Position numbers and translations under genes: made by a program. The notes beneath the pieces were generated by a model. That model was not told the origin of the DNA. It was given only the letters and a program-made list of their open reading frames with translations, and ran no database searches. A DNA stretch of 64,000 bases. It comes from Boseongicola sp. SB0665_bin_10 (lineage in GTDB: Bacteria > Pseudomonadota > Alphaproteobacteria > Rhodobacterales > Rhodobacteraceae). This document shows positions 47,572 to 56,754 of the stretch, in pieces (the first letter of the stretch is position 1; each line of letters starts with the position of its first letter). The DNA is taken from contig VXSG01000099.1 of assembly GCA_009838075.1 (NCBI GenBank), positions 31,787 to 95,786 on the forward strand, given 5' to 3'.

Positions 47572-47727
47572 ATGTGGCTGACATGCCCCAATTGCAGTTC
47601 CGAGCACGAGTTCGACGACGCGCCGATCCCGGCGCGTGAACAGGAATTGGAGTGCACGGACTGTGAGCATGCCTGGCGTGAGACCGCAGCGCCTGGCAGC
47701 ACGCAAGGACCGGGCGCGAGACCGTGA
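47572..47727 (+). CDS. zinc-ribbon (MJ0042-type) N-terminal half
   Basis: 51 residues: MWLTCPNCSSEHEFDDAPIP, then QELECTDCEHAWRE. Two CxxC pairs form a classic MJ0042-type zinc ribbon. In related alphaproteobacteria this ribbon is the start of a longer protein that ends in one membrane helix. Here a stop follows after 51 residues, and the expected remainder is the next gene, overlapping in GTGA. Either a natural split or a frameshift. Confidence 0.65.
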   Translation: MWLTCPNCSSEHEFDDAPIPAREQELECTDCEHAWRETAAPGSTQGPGARP

Positions 47728-48245
47728 CCTTGGCGCAGGAATCGGCTGAAAGCGCGAAACGGGGCGGGACGCCAGCGGATGACCCGAGCCCGGGATCCGA
47801 TGACCTTTCCCAGGCAAGCGCGGAAGCTGGCCGGCACGACCCGGATGCCTTGCATGCACTCACGATCGACCGCGCCGCACTTCAGGTCCTGAAGGAAGAA
47901 GCCGAACGCGAACTCTCGCTGCGGCGTGCGGAGGCACCGAAGTCCGCCGGGAGTCTCGCCGACCATGTTCATCCCGCATCCGGCAATGCCGCTCCGCGCA
48001 GGCGCCCGGAAGCCCCGGGGCGGTCAACCTCGGAACAAGGACGCGGTGGCCGGGTTCGCGCTGTCCTGCCCCTGCTGCTCATGGTGGCGGCTCTGGCCGG
48101 GCTCCTGGTCACGATCTACCTGCGAGCGCCAGCGATTTCGCATACCTATCCCAATGCCGAAGGCCCGCTCCAGTCCTACCTGGAAGCCGCGAACGCGTTC
48201 CTGGACTGGCTCGACGGAATGCTTGGCAGACAGTCCGGAAACTGA
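47724..48245 (+). CDS. single-pass membrane protein, C-terminal half of the zinc-ribbon protein
   Basis: 173 residues from a GTG that overlaps the previous stop. A disordered acidic/Ser/Pro-rich region is followed by the helix DRAALQVLKEEAERELSLRR, a basic stretch and one transmembrane helix (VLPLLLMVAALAGLLVTIYL), then a short periplasmic part. The order ribbon - linker helix - one TM is that of the zinc-ribbon proteins beside it. It ends 114 bp before the convergent TIGR02302 gene. Function unknown. Confidence 0.7.
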   Translation: MTLAQESAESAKRGGTPADDPSPGSDDLSQASAEAGRHDPDALHALTIDRAALQVLKEEAERELSLRRAEAPKSAGSLADHVHPASGNAAPRRRPEAPGRSTSEQGRGGRVRAVLPLLLMVAALAGLLVTIYLRAPAISHTYPNAEGPLQSYLEAANAFLDWLDGMLGRQSGN

Positions 48246-48359
48246 AGCGGGCATCGCGTCCCCTGAACGCGACAGGCACGGACTCGGTCCCGACAGCGCA
48301 GGCAAGCCCAAGCGAATCTCGCCGCCCGTGCACCAGGGGCTGCACTGTCGCGCAGGGGT

Positions 48360-50906
48360 TCAGAACCTCTCCAGCAAGCGCCTCAGGTAGTCACGTTCCT
48401 CTTCCGAGCGTTCCATCTCGCCGGAGCGGCGGCGCAGCTCGTCCAGAATCTCGCGAGCCCTGCGCTGAAGGTCATCGCCCTGCAGCAAATGCTCGTCGGT
48501 GCCGATCCGGCTCCCGTCTCCGGCGTCACGGCCCAGGGGATCGCGGTTGGCACCGGCATTGTTCCAGCCATTGCCGCCGTCCTGCTGCCCAGCCTGGTTC
48601 TGACCCTGCTGCGCCATTTGGTCGGCCAGGTTGCGCATCCCTTCGCGCAGGGCTTCAATTGCGTCAGCCTGATTTTCCAGCGCGCCGGCGAAATCCTCGT
48701 TCCGGAGATCCTCCTCCGCCAGGTCCATCGCGTCTCCGGCCCTTCCGAGCGATTCGCGAGCCGCGTCTCCCCCGGGCGTGCCGGCGCCGGGCAGGTTCTG
48801 CATCTGCCGGCCGAGTTCCTGTCGCAACGCAAGTTGACGGTCCGCAAGGCTTCTCTCGCCGCCTCCCTCCTGCTGGCCCTGCTGTCCGCCCTGGCCCTGC
48901 TGCCCGCCCTCGCCGTGCCGCAGTCCTTCGCCGTCACTGCCTTCTCGCCCGAGGTTGCCAAGGGACCGGCCCGCCTGGCTGCCGCCACGCTGTTCCTGCA
49001 AGTCTCGAAACGCCTCGTCCGACAACCCTTGCTGCTCGCGCAGCGTTTCGGCCAGACCTTCCATGGCCTGCTGACCAGGCGAGGCCTGGCCGCGCGCGGC
49101 GAAGCTGTTCTCCATCATCCTGCGCAACTGCTCCAGAAGCTGCGCTGCCTCCGCCATGCGCCCTTGCTCCATCAGTTCCTGCAACCGGTCCAGGAGGGCA
49201 TCCAGCTCCTGGGGGCCAATCTCCATGGCCTCCGCCTCGGCGAACTGCTGGTTCTGCCCTTCTTCCTGCTGCTCGGCGAGCTGGCGCAGGTAGTCCTGCA
49301 TCGCCTCCCGAAATTCCCGCATCAGGTCCGCGATCTCTTCATCGCTCGCGCCGTTCTGGATTGCCTCGGCAAGGCGTTCCTCTGCCCGGCGCAATTGTGC
49401 AAGCGCGTCCGAGAGATCGCCCTCCTCAATCTGCACTGCAAGGTTCCAGAGCGCCTCCTCGAGTTCCGCGACGGACGGGTCGTCCAGCCTGCCCAGCGAA
49501 GCCCGTCGCTCCAGACGCCTGACAATGAACCGGAGCAACATGAAGTCGGTGGCAGAGCGGAAGACGTCTTCCGGACCATGGGACACGGCACGAAGGACCT
49601 GCGCCACACGCCCGGCATTCTCCCTGTTCCAGAGGAGGTCGCGCCGCCCTTCGACGATTGCCTGGGCAAGGGGGTCGAAGAACCGCCGGCCCGGCAGGAT
49701 CGCGGACTGCGGTTCGGACACCCCCTGCTGCCCGGCATCGTCAAGCGCCGCCAGTTCCGCGCGAACGGGCAAATTGGCCCACGGATGGCGCGAGAATTCG
49801 CCGATCACGGTTTCGGAGAATTCGGACCGGTCGCCTGCAATTGTCAACGGCAATTCCAGAAGGACGGGTTCGCGCGGCTCGGGGTCCAGCGCCAGCCCGT
49901 GCCGACGGTCGACCTCCTCTTCGTCGAGGATCATCTCGATCCACCCGCCAACGACCCCGTAGTCGTCCCGGGCGGCAAAGGGCGCTTCCAGGCGGCCCCC
50001 CTCGCCGCGCGTGACCGGCCCGGCAAACTCTATTTCCGGCACGCGATCCGCCTCGGCTTCCATGGTCCATTCCCGACCGCCTGGACCGTCGATCCTGATC
50101 TCGCCATCCTGGTTGACGCTGAAGCTTTGCGATGGATCACTCGCCGGCGGCACGTCCCTGGTCCGGCCCGACACGGTTTCGTGCAGCGTCAGGTCTCCGA
50201 CGCCTCCATAAAGGCGGACTGTCACCAGGCTGCCCTCGGGAACCGCAAGCCACGCCTGCGTGATGTCATTGAGATAGAGGTTTGGCCGCCCGGTGTAGTG
50301 CGGCGGCTCGACCCATCCCTCCCAGGAGGACTCCAAGGCCAGTGCCTGCTCGTCAAGCATGACCTCGCCCAATGTGCCGACTTTCAGGAAGGATCCGAAC
50401 AACAGTCCGACCGCAAGGCAGAGAAGAGCGACATACCGGAGCCCGAACAGGTCAAACCGGGAAAGCCTGAGATCCGGCTCAACCGCCCGAACCTCGTCCA
50501 GGCGTCTTGCCATTCGCCCGACATGCGTTTGCCAGACCGCCGCGGACCCGGCGTCGCCTGCACCAATGGCATGCCGGTCAGCCACGGTCGCGATCGGCCG
50601 TCCCGGCAAGGTCGCGTCGAGCCGTTCAAGCGCCTCCCCGCGCCCTGGAATCCTGAACCGGTGCACGGCAACGGCGAAAGTGACCAGCGCCGCCAGCACT
50701 GCCAGGATTCCGAACGCCCACGCCACTTCCAGCAACAGGAACTCGTGCAGTCCAAGCAGCAAGGCGGAACTTGCGAAAAGCAGCACGGTCCAGAAAGGCC
50801 AGAACGCACGTGCAACGCGTTCGGCAAAAAGGCCGATCAGGGTCAGGACCAGCGGCCGCCTGAGCCGCCGCCCGACCTCCGGAGGAAGTTCGCCTTGACC
50901 AGCCAT
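48360..50906 (-). CDS. TIGR02302/DUF4175 family membrane protein
   Basis: 848 residues from ATG 50906. Two N-terminal membrane helices (FWPFWTVLLFASSALLLGLH, VAWAFGILAVLAALVTFAVA) and a third near residue 145 precede a large periplasmic part with Ig-like strands. The C-terminal half is a long, Gln/Glu/Gly-rich coiled-coil region (LRQLAEQQEEGQNQQFAEAE, RMAEAAQLLEQLRRMMENSF). This architecture is specific to alphaproteobacteria and its function is unknown. It follows lysA by 32 bp and is probably co-transcribed. A start at 50954 is possible. Confidence 0.85.
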   Translation of the reverse strand: MAGQGELPPEVGRRLRRPLVLTLIGLFAERVARAFWPFWTVLLFASSALLLGLHEFLLLEVAWAFGILAVLAALVTFAVAVHRFRIPGRGEALERLDATLPGRPIATVADRHAIGAGDAGSAAVWQTHVGRMARRLDEVRAVEPDLRLSRFDLFGLRYVALLCLAVGLLFGSFLKVGTLGEVMLDEQALALESSWEGWVEPPHYTGRPNLYLNDITQAWLAVPEGSLVTVRLYGGVGDLTLHETVSGRTRDVPPASDPSQSFSVNQDGEIRIDGPGGREWTMEAEADRVPEIEFAGPVTRGEGGRLEAPFAARDDYGVVGGWIEMILDEEEVDRRHGLALDPEPREPVLLELPLTIAGDRSEFSETVIGEFSRHPWANLPVRAELAALDDAGQQGVSEPQSAILPGRRFFDPLAQAIVEGRRDLLWNRENAGRVAQVLRAVSHGPEDVFRSATDFMLLRFIVRRLERRASLGRLDDPSVAELEEALWNLAVQIEEGDLSDALAQLRRAEERLAEAIQNGASDEEIADLMREFREAMQDYLRQLAEQQEEGQNQQFAEAEAMEIGPQELDALLDRLQELMEQGRMAEAAQLLEQLRRMMENSFAARGQASPGQQAMEGLAETLREQQGLSDEAFRDLQEQRGGSQAGRSLGNLGREGSDGEGLRHGEGGQQGQGGQQGQQEGGGERSLADRQLALRQELGRQMQNLPGAGTPGGDAARESLGRAGDAMDLAEEDLRNEDFAGALENQADAIEALREGMRNLADQMAQQGQNQAGQQDGGNGWNNAGANRDPLGRDAGDGSRIGTDEHLLQGDDLQRRAREILDELRRRSGEMERSEEERDYLRRLLERF

Positions 50907-50938
50907 GGGTCCCGGTTCCTTCTTGGGCCAGGCCTTGC

Positions 50939-52210
50939 CTAACCCTTGAGCCACGCCGGGATGATATCGCGATCGATCATTTCGTCAAATGCCGGGCGCG
51001 GCCTCACCACAGCAAACCGTCTTTCGCTAACCAGCACCTCGGGCACCAGGGGCCTGGAATTGTACTCCGATGCCATCACCGCCCCATAGGCGCCCGCCGA
51101 GCGGAACGCAACGAGATCTCCTTCGACCACAGGCGGCATTTCCCATCCGCGCGTGAAGGTGTCCCCGGATTCGCAGACGGGACCCACGACGTCGTATGAT
51201 GCCTGTTCGGCACCCGGCACGGGCTCGGTCACGGGCACAATGTCGTGATGGGCGCCATACATGGCAGGGCGTACCAGATCGTTCATCGCGGCGTCGAGGA
51301 CCAGGAATTCGCGATCCTGGCCGGCCTTGACGTATATGACCTCCGCGACCAGCAGCCCCGCATTTCCGGCAATCAGCCGCCCGGGCTCGATCTCGATTTC
51401 GCAATCCAGGTCCCCGACGGTGCGCCTGATCACCTCGCAGTACTCGATCGGAAGCGGCGGGGCGGCATTCGATCTCTCGTAGGGAATCCCCAGTCCGCCC
51501 CCGAGATCCAGGCGACGGATGTCGTGACCGTCGGACCGCAGCACCCGGGCCAGGTCCGCCACCATTTCATAGGCCCGCTCGTAGGGGCCGAGGTCAGTGA
51601 GCTGCGAGCCGATGTGGACGTCGATGCCCGCAACATCCAGGCCCGGCAAGCCGGCCGCCTCCGCATAGATCTCGCGCGCACGACCGATCGGAACGCCGAA
51701 CTTGTTCTCGGACCTGCCAGTCGCGATCTTCTCATGAGTCCGCGCATCCACATCAGGATTGATCCGAATGGCTATCGGCGCGGTGACTCCAAGCCGAACG
51801 GCAACCTCGGAAAGCCTTCGCAGTTCGGGCTCGCTTTCGACATTGATCTGCCGAAGGCCGCCGGACAGCGCCAATTCCATTTCCTCCGCGGTCTTGCCCA
51901 CGCCCGAGAAGACAATCCGCTCGACCGGGAAGCCTGCCGCGACGGCCCTATGGTACTCGCCGCCCGACACGACATCGACGCCCGCTCCAAGTCGAGCCAT
52001 CACCGTGAGGACGGCCTGGTTCGAATTCGCCTTCATGGCGTAGCAGACAAGGTGGTCCATGCCGGCCATGCCTTCGTCGAACAGGCGGTAATGCCGTTCC
52101 AAGGTCGCCGTCGAATAGACATAGAACGGCGTCCCCACCTCCGCCGAGATCTCGGGAATGGGCACCTCCTCGGCGTGCAGGACGCCATCGCGATAAAGAA
52201 AATGGTCCAT
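50939..52210 (-). CDS. lysA: diaminopimelate decarboxylase
   Basis: 423 residues, fold-type III PLP enzyme making L-lysine from meso-diaminopimelate. PLP-binding Lys60 in CYAMKANSNQAVL, glycine-rich phosphate loop LGGGLGIPYE, and the C-terminal PVCESGDTF that supplies the substrate-binding Cys. Usual length. It is followed by the TIGR02302 gene; osmC on the other strand separates it from the small lipoprotein gene. Confidence 0.96.
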   Translation of the reverse strand: MDHFLYRDGVLHAEEVPIPEISAEVGTPFYVYSTATLERHYRLFDEGMAGMDHLVCYAMKANSNQAVLTVMARLGAGVDVVSGGEYHRAVAAGFPVERIVFSGVGKTAEEMELALSGGLRQINVESEPELRRLSEVAVRLGVTAPIAIRINPDVDARTHEKIATGRSENKFGVPIGRAREIYAEAAGLPGLDVAGIDVHIGSQLTDLGPYERAYEMVADLARVLRSDGHDIRRLDLGGGLGIPYERSNAAPPLPIEYCEVIRRTVGDLDCEIEIEPGRLIAGNAGLLVAEVIYVKAGQDREFLVLDAAMNDLVRPAMYGAHHDIVPVTEPVPGAEQASYDVVGPVCESGDTFTRGWEMPPVVEGDLVAFRSAGAYGAVMASEYNSRPLVPEVLVSERRFAVVRPRPAFDEMIDRDIIPAWLKG

Positions 52211-52364
52211 CCGTGTTTCCTCGAGACCCGGCCAATCGTCATATCAGATGCGCGTCGCGGCGCAACATCCGGCCGGAATGCGGCCGGGTTGCAGGTTTCG
52301 CAGATCGAACGCCCGCGGCAGGGAGTCGCTGGACATCCGCCCTGTCCGGCGAAAAGGTCAGGCC

Positions 52365-52814
52365 ATGCACCGTTACACTGCCTCGATTCGCTGGACATGC
52401 GAGGGTGACTTCGCGAGTGGCCGCTACACCCGGGCTCATGACTGGGCATTTGACGGCGGTGCCGTCATCCGCGCCTCGGCATCGCCGCTTTCCGTCCCGC
52501 ACCCGTTTTCCGACGCCGCGGCGATTGATCCGGAAGAGGCTTTCGTGGCCGCGGTCGCGTCATGCCACATGCTCTGGTTCCTGGATCTCGCGCGGCAGGC
52601 CGGGTTGCAGGCGGCATCCCATCGCGATGCGGCCGTCGGCCATATGGAAGGTTCGCCGCGTCCCTGGATCACCCGCGTTGATCTCCATCCCGAAACCCTT
52701 TGGACGGGGGCGGTCCCGGATCCCGGGAAGCTCCGCGAGCTTCATCATGCCGCCCATGAGCGCTGCTTCATCGCCAACTCGATAAGGTCGGAGGTCGTGG
52801 TTCACCTGCCGTAG
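52365..52814 (+). CDS. OsmC-family peroxidase-like protein
   Basis: 149 residues from ATG 52365 (AAGGTCAGGCC upstream). The OsmC fold with its two redox cysteines: Cys67 in AVASCHMLWFLDLA and Cys134 in HERCFIANS. A salvageable peroxidase centre also needs an Arg and Glu, compatible with the EGDF and PEEAF segments. The group reduces organic hydroperoxides or has unknown roles; this subgroup is close to YhfA-type proteins only by general shape. It is alone, opposite to the flanking lysA and lipoprotein genes. Confidence 0.85.
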   Translation: MHRYTASIRWTCEGDFASGRYTRAHDWAFDGGAVIRASASPLSVPHPFSDAAAIDPEEAFVAAVASCHMLWFLDLARQAGLQAASHRDAAVGHMEGSPRPWITRVDLHPETLWTGAVPDPGKLRELHHAAHERCFIANSIRSEVVVHLP

Positions 52815-52939
52815 GTTCCGCGTGACGGACTCCCGCACATTTCGAGGTCCCGCGAAACGGGAGAAATGCATCCGCTGCGGCCAGCCTGTCCAACAAGGGA
52901 AATCCCGAACTGGACAGGACGCGGGGACCCGTGCGCCCG

Positions 52940-53068
52940 TCAGAGCGTCCCGACAATGCCGATTCTTGCCTCGCCCGCCGCGCTGACGCCCTGCCCTTTC
53001 GGATGGGGCGGACCGTCAACGCCGCATGCGCCGAGAGCCAGAACGGCGAGAAGCGCCAGCCGCCTCAC
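52940..53068 (-). CDS. tiny lipoprotein (LptM/YifL-like)
   Basis: 42 residues from GTG 53068. It has a lipoprotein signal with lipobox LGAC (VRRLALLAVLALGAC), then GVDGPPHPKG, the short Gly/Pro sequence after the lipid-bearing Cys that is typical of these peptides. It lies 145 bp downstream of argH, and a comparable small lipoprotein sits between argH and lysA in many relatives. LptM helps LptD maturation in enterobacteria; that role here is inference. Confidence 0.7.
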   Translation of the reverse strand: MRRLALLAVLALGACGVDGPPHPKGQGVSAAGEARIGIVGTL

Positions 53069-53213
53069 GGCGGCACCGCTGCGCCAGGGCCGCCCGCCTG
53101 CGCCGAAGTCAAGGGCGTGACGCTGGCCCGGCGGCAATCGGCCCGGGCCTTCGCACCGGGCGCAGGGTCTTGCCGCATCGCGACGCGGAAAGACGCGAGC
53201 CTTGCCGATCTGG

Positions 53214-54602
53214 TCATGACAACCGCTCCTGCCACAACGCGACCTGCTCACGCACCCGCTCGGGTGCCGTTCCCCCGTAGGATGCGCGGCTCCGGACCGA
53301 ATTGGCCGCTCCCAGCACGCCCCGCACCTGCTCCGTGATCGCGTCGTGCACCGACGTCATCTGTTCGAGCGTCAGATCCTGCAGATCCTTGTTCTCGGCC
53401 TCCGCCATGGCCACCAGCCTGCCGGTCACGTGATGTGCCTCCCGAAACGGCAGGCCCGCCTCCCGCACCAGCCAGTCCGCAAGATCGGTCGCGGTCGAAA
53501 AGCCGGAAGAGGCCGCGGCGTTCAGGGCATCCGGGTCGGCCGACATGTCGCGAACCATGGCTTCCATCGCCGCCAGCACCAGCATCAGCGAATCCGCGGC
53601 GTCGAAGACCTGCTCCTTGTCTTCCTGCAGGTCCTTGGAATAGGCCAGCGCGAGACCTTTCATGACGGTGAACAGGCCCACGGCGCTCCCGAGGATGCGA
53701 CCGGTCTTTGCCCGCACCAGCTCGGCCGCGTCCGGGTTCCTCTTCTGCGGCATGATCGACGAGCCGGTCGAAAAGCGGTCAGAAAGCGAGACGAACCGGA
53801 ACTGTGCACTCGACCAGATCACGATTTCCTCGGCCAGCCGGCTGAGATGCATTGCCGTGATGGCGCTCGCCGCCAGGAATTCCAGCGCGAAATCCCGGGC
53901 CGCCACGGCGTCGAGCGAATTCGCCATCGGCCGATCAAAGCCGAGCGCTCCTGCCGTGGCATCCCTGTCGATCGGAAAGGACGTTCCCGCCAAGGCGCAG
54001 GCGCCGAGCGGGCTCTCGTTCATCCGCGTCCGCGCGTCATCAAGCCTCGAAGCGTCACGCTCCAGCATTTCGACATATGCCATCATGTGATGGCCCCATG
54101 TCACCGGCTGTGCCGCCTGCAGATGCGTAAACCCGGGCATCACCCACTCCGCGCCGGCGTCTGCCTGGTCAACAAGCCCCCGCTGCAGCGCCCTGATGCC
54201 CGCAATGGCCGCATCGCACTGGTCCCGCACCCAAAGCCGCAGATCGGTAGCGACCTGGTCATTCCGGCTCCGCGCGGTATGAAGCCGCCCCGCGGGCAAT
54301 CCGATCAACTCGTGCAGGCGCGACTCGATGTTCATGTGGATGTCTTCAAGCGCGGCCTGAAACCGGAACTTGCCGGTTTCAATCTCTGACAACACCGTGA
54401 GCAGGCCTTCACGGATCGCCTTGGCATCGCTATCCGTGACGATGCCCGTTGCGGCAAGCATCGCTGCGTGGGCAAGCGAACCCTCGATGTCGTGCCGCGC
54501 CAACCGCTGGTCGAATCCGATGGAAGCGTTGATCGCTTCCATGATCGCATCCGGACCGGAGTCAAAGCGTCCGCCCCACATCTTGTTCGCGTCGTCAGTC
54601 AT
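53214..54602 (-). CDS. argH: argininosuccinate lyase
   Basis: 462 residues from ATG 54602. It cleaves argininosuccinate into arginine and fumarate in the last step of arginine synthesis. Fumarase-superfamily motifs: [43 protein letters not shown] and the signature [12 protein letters not shown] with the catalytic Ser loop. The start is 21 bp from the divergent tlpA start, and both use the same palindromic Shine-Dalgarno. Confidence 0.96.
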   Translation of the reverse strand: MTDDANKMWGGRFDSGPDAIMEAINASIGFDQRLARHDIEGSLAHAAMLAATGIVTDSDAKAIREGLLTVLSEIETGKFRFQAALEDIHMNIESRLHELIGLPAGRLHTARSRNDQVATDLRLWVRDQCDAAIAGIRALQRGLVDQADAGAEWVMPGFTHLQAAQPVTWGHHMMAYVEMLERDASRLDDARTRMNESPLGACALAGTSFPIDRDATAGALGFDRPMANSLDAVAARDFALEFLAASAITAMHLSRLAEEIVIWSSAQFRFVSLSDRFSTGSSIMPQKRNPDAAELVRAKTGRILGSAVGLFTVMKGLALAYSKDLQEDKEQVFDAADSLMLVLAAMEAMVRDMSADPDALNAAASSGFSTATDLADWLVREAGLPFREAHHVTGRLVAMAEAENKDLQDLTLEQMTSVHDAITEQVRGVLGAANSVRSRASYGGTAPERVREQVALWQERLS

Positions 54603-54606
54603 CTGG

Positions 54607-54616
54607 CCTCCGGAGG
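54607..54616. promoter_or_regulatory. palindromic Shine-Dalgarno shared by argH and tlpA
   Basis: CCTCCGGAGG is a perfect 10-bp palindrome. Read on the minus strand it is the GGAGG 4 nt from the argH ATG; read on the plus strand it is the GGAGG 7 nt from the tlpA ATG. The starts are 21 bp apart, so both promoters must lie within the opposite gene, and the two 5' ends must overlap. Confidence 0.75.
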
Positions 54617-54623
54617 GCGTTCC

Positions 54624-55181
54624 ATGTCCAGTTTCCTTGCCGTTCTCTACACTTGCCTTGCGCTCGCTGCAAACCACGCCGTTGCAGGCACCGCCCAGCT
54701 CGCGGATCTGCGCGAGGGAACGATGAGGAAGCTTGTCTTCTCGGAACCGAGGACCGTGCCCGACACCGGATTCACCGACCCGGAGGGTGGCGAACATCAG
54801 CTGTCCGACTTCAACGGCAAGTTCGTGCTCGTCAATTTCTGGGCCACCTGGTGCGCGCCTTGCCGCAAGGAAATGCCCATGCTTTCGGAACTGCAACGCG
54901 AATTCGGCGGCGAGCGGTTCGAAGTCGTGACAATCGCCACGGGGCGCAACTCGATTCCGGGCATCCGCAGGTTCTTCCGGGAAACAGGCGTCGACAACCT
55001 CCCGCTGTACCTCGATCCAAGACAGAACCTCGCCCGCAGCATGGCGGTTCTCGGCCTTCCGGCCACGGTGATCCTTGACATGGACGGCAGGGAAATCGCC
55101 CGGATGCGTGGAGACGCCGATTGGTACGGCGACAGCGCCAGGGCGATCATCCGGGCCCTGACCGAAGCACGTGACGATTAG
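54624..55181 (+). CDS. tlpA: TlpA-type thiol:disulfide oxidoreductase
   Basis: 185 residues. An N-terminal hydrophobic signal or anchor ([19 protein letters not shown]) targets it to the periplasmic side. A thioredoxin fold with the active site WCAPC (Cys77, Cys80) in [20 protein letters not shown], and the cis-Pro region [11 protein letters not shown]. TlpA-like proteins keep cysteines reduced for cytochrome c or cytochrome oxidase assembly. Placement beside argH is common in alphaproteobacteria. Confidence 0.92.
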   Translation: MSSFLAVLYTCLALAANHAVAGTAQLADLREGTMRKLVFSEPRTVPDTGFTDPEGGEHQLSDFNGKFVLVNFWATWCAPCRKEMPMLSELQREFGGERFEVVTIATGRNSIPGIRRFFRETGVDNLPLYLDPRQNLARSMAVLGLPATVILDMDGREIARMRGDADWYGDSARAIIRALTEARDD

Positions 55182-55295
55182 AGGTCGGGCCTTCAAGGCA
55201 AAATTCCTTTCGCCGAAACCGCAAAGTCCTCTGGTCCCGTTCCCTTGCTTCGGATAGTCTAGCGCGAACCGCATCCTTCCCAGGAGGACACCCTA

Positions 55296-56669
55296 ATGAA
55301 CATTGTTCCGAACGACCTTGCCGGCGTGATCGAGGCCGACCGCGCGCACATCTGGCATCACCTGATGCAGCACAAGCCTCTGGAGACAGCCGATCCCCGC
55401 GTCATGGTCGAGGGAAAGGGCGTGCGCGTCTGGGACGCGGCTGGAAGCGAGTACATCGACGCCGTCTCGGGCGGCGTGTGGACCGTCAACGTCGGCTATG
55501 GTCGCGAGCGCATTGCCAACGCCATTCGAGACCAGCTCGTTCAAATTCCGTATTTTTCGGGCAGTGCGGGATCGATCCCCGGCGCGAATTTCGCCAAGAA
55601 GCTGACCGGGCTGCTGCCCGGGCTGACGCGCGTCTACTATGCAAATTCCGGCTCCGAGGCGAACGAGAAGGCCTTCAAGATGGTCCGCCAGATCGCCCAC
55701 AAGAAATACGGCGGCAAGAAGCACAAGATCCTCTTTCGTGAACGCGACTATCACGGCACGACGATCGCCTGCCTTTCCGCGGGCGGGCAACCGGAACGGA
55801 ATGTCCAGTACGGCCCGTTCACGCCCGGCTTCGTGGAAGTGCCGCACTGTCTCGAATACCGCGCCCAGGTCGAAACCGAAAACTACGGCGAGTGGGCGGC
55901 CGACCAGGTCGAAGAGGTCATCCTTCGCGAAGGTCCAGACACCGTGGGCGCACTGTGCCTGGAACCCGTGACGGCCGGTGGAGGCGTCATACCGCCGCCG
56001 GAAGGATACTGGGAACGGATTCAGGAAATCTGCAGGAAGCATGACGTCCTGCTCCATATCGACGAAGTCGTCTGCGGCGTCGGACGCACCGGAACATGGT
56101 TCGGCTACCAGCAATTCGGCGTCAAGCCCGACTTCGTGACCATGGCGAAGGGCGTGGCCTCGGGCTATGCCGCCATCGCCTGCATGGTCACGACCGACGA
56201 GGTCTTTGCCATGTTCAAGGACGATGCCGACGATCCCATGAACTATTTTCGCGACATCTCGACTTTTGGCGGCTGCACCGCCGGACCGGCTGCAGCGCTC
56301 GAAAACGTCGCGATCATCGAGGAAGAGGACCTCCTCGGCAACACCATGCGGATGGGTGCGCGCCTCGTCGACAACCTGCACTCGCTTCAGGAAGGGCACC
56401 GCGTCATTGGCGACGTGCGCGGCAGGGGTCTGTTCTGCGGGGCGGAACTCGTTGCCGACCGCGTGACCAAGGAACCGGTCGACGAAAGGAAGGTCCTGGC
56501 TGTCGTCGCGGACTGCGCGACCCAGGGCGTCATCATCGGGGCGACCAACCGATCGCTGCCGGGGCTCAACAACACGCTTTGCTTCTCGCCCCCGCTGATC
56601 TCGACCGCCGACGACATCGATCGGATCACCGCCGCAGTGGACAAGGCGCTGACCAGGATCTTCTCCTGA
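55296..56669 (+). CDS. tpa: taurine--pyruvate aminotransferase
   Basis: 457 residues. Class III PLP aminotransferase with Lys in TMAKGVASGYAAI, the GSEANEKAFKMVRQIAHKKY stretch and IDEVVCGVGRTGTWFGYQ. Comparison from memory with the Bilophila enzyme (Tpa) is extremely close throughout, including VSGGVWTVNVGYGRE, YHGTTIA and FGGCTAGPAAALEN. Tpa converts taurine and pyruvate to sulfoacetaldehyde and alanine. The next enzyme (Xsc) and a taurine transporter are not in the window, so another omega-amine is possible. CAGGAGGAC precedes the start. Confidence 0.85.
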   Translation: MNIVPNDLAGVIEADRAHIWHHLMQHKPLETADPRVMVEGKGVRVWDAAGSEYIDAVSGGVWTVNVGYGRERIANAIRDQLVQIPYFSGSAGSIPGANFAKKLTGLLPGLTRVYYANSGSEANEKAFKMVRQIAHKKYGGKKHKILFRERDYHGTTIACLSAGGQPERNVQYGPFTPGFVEVPHCLEYRAQVETENYGEWAADQVEEVILREGPDTVGALCLEPVTAGGGVIPPPEGYWERIQEICRKHDVLLHIDEVVCGVGRTGTWFGYQQFGVKPDFVTMAKGVASGYAAIACMVTTDEVFAMFKDDADDPMNYFRDISTFGGCTAGPAAALENVAIIEEEDLLGNTMRMGARLVDNLHSLQEGHRVIGDVRGRGLFCGAELVADRVTKEPVDERKVLAVVADCATQGVIIGATNRSLPGLNNTLCFSPPLISTADDIDRITAAVDKALTRIFS

Positions 56670-56710
56670 GTTCCGCCCGGGGCGGGGCGGCAGACGAGTC
56701 ACATGTTTCC

Positions 56711-56733
56711 GGCCGGCCCGAGCGTGGCCGGCC
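56711..56733. terminator. hairpin between convergent tpa and mltB
   Basis: GGCCGGCC (56711-56718), 7-nt loop CGAGCGT, GGCCGGCC (56726-56733): an 8-bp stem of G+C only, between the convergent stop codons. No T-run. It could terminate either transcript. Confidence 0.6.
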
Positions 56734-56754
56734 AAGGTCTGCGCCAGGCAGCAG

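Noticed and set aside
48360..49300. Repeat array in the Gln/Gly-rich coding region
   Set aside because: The apparent repeats are low-complexity codons of the TIGR02302 coiled coil, not a tandem-repeat or CRISPR array.
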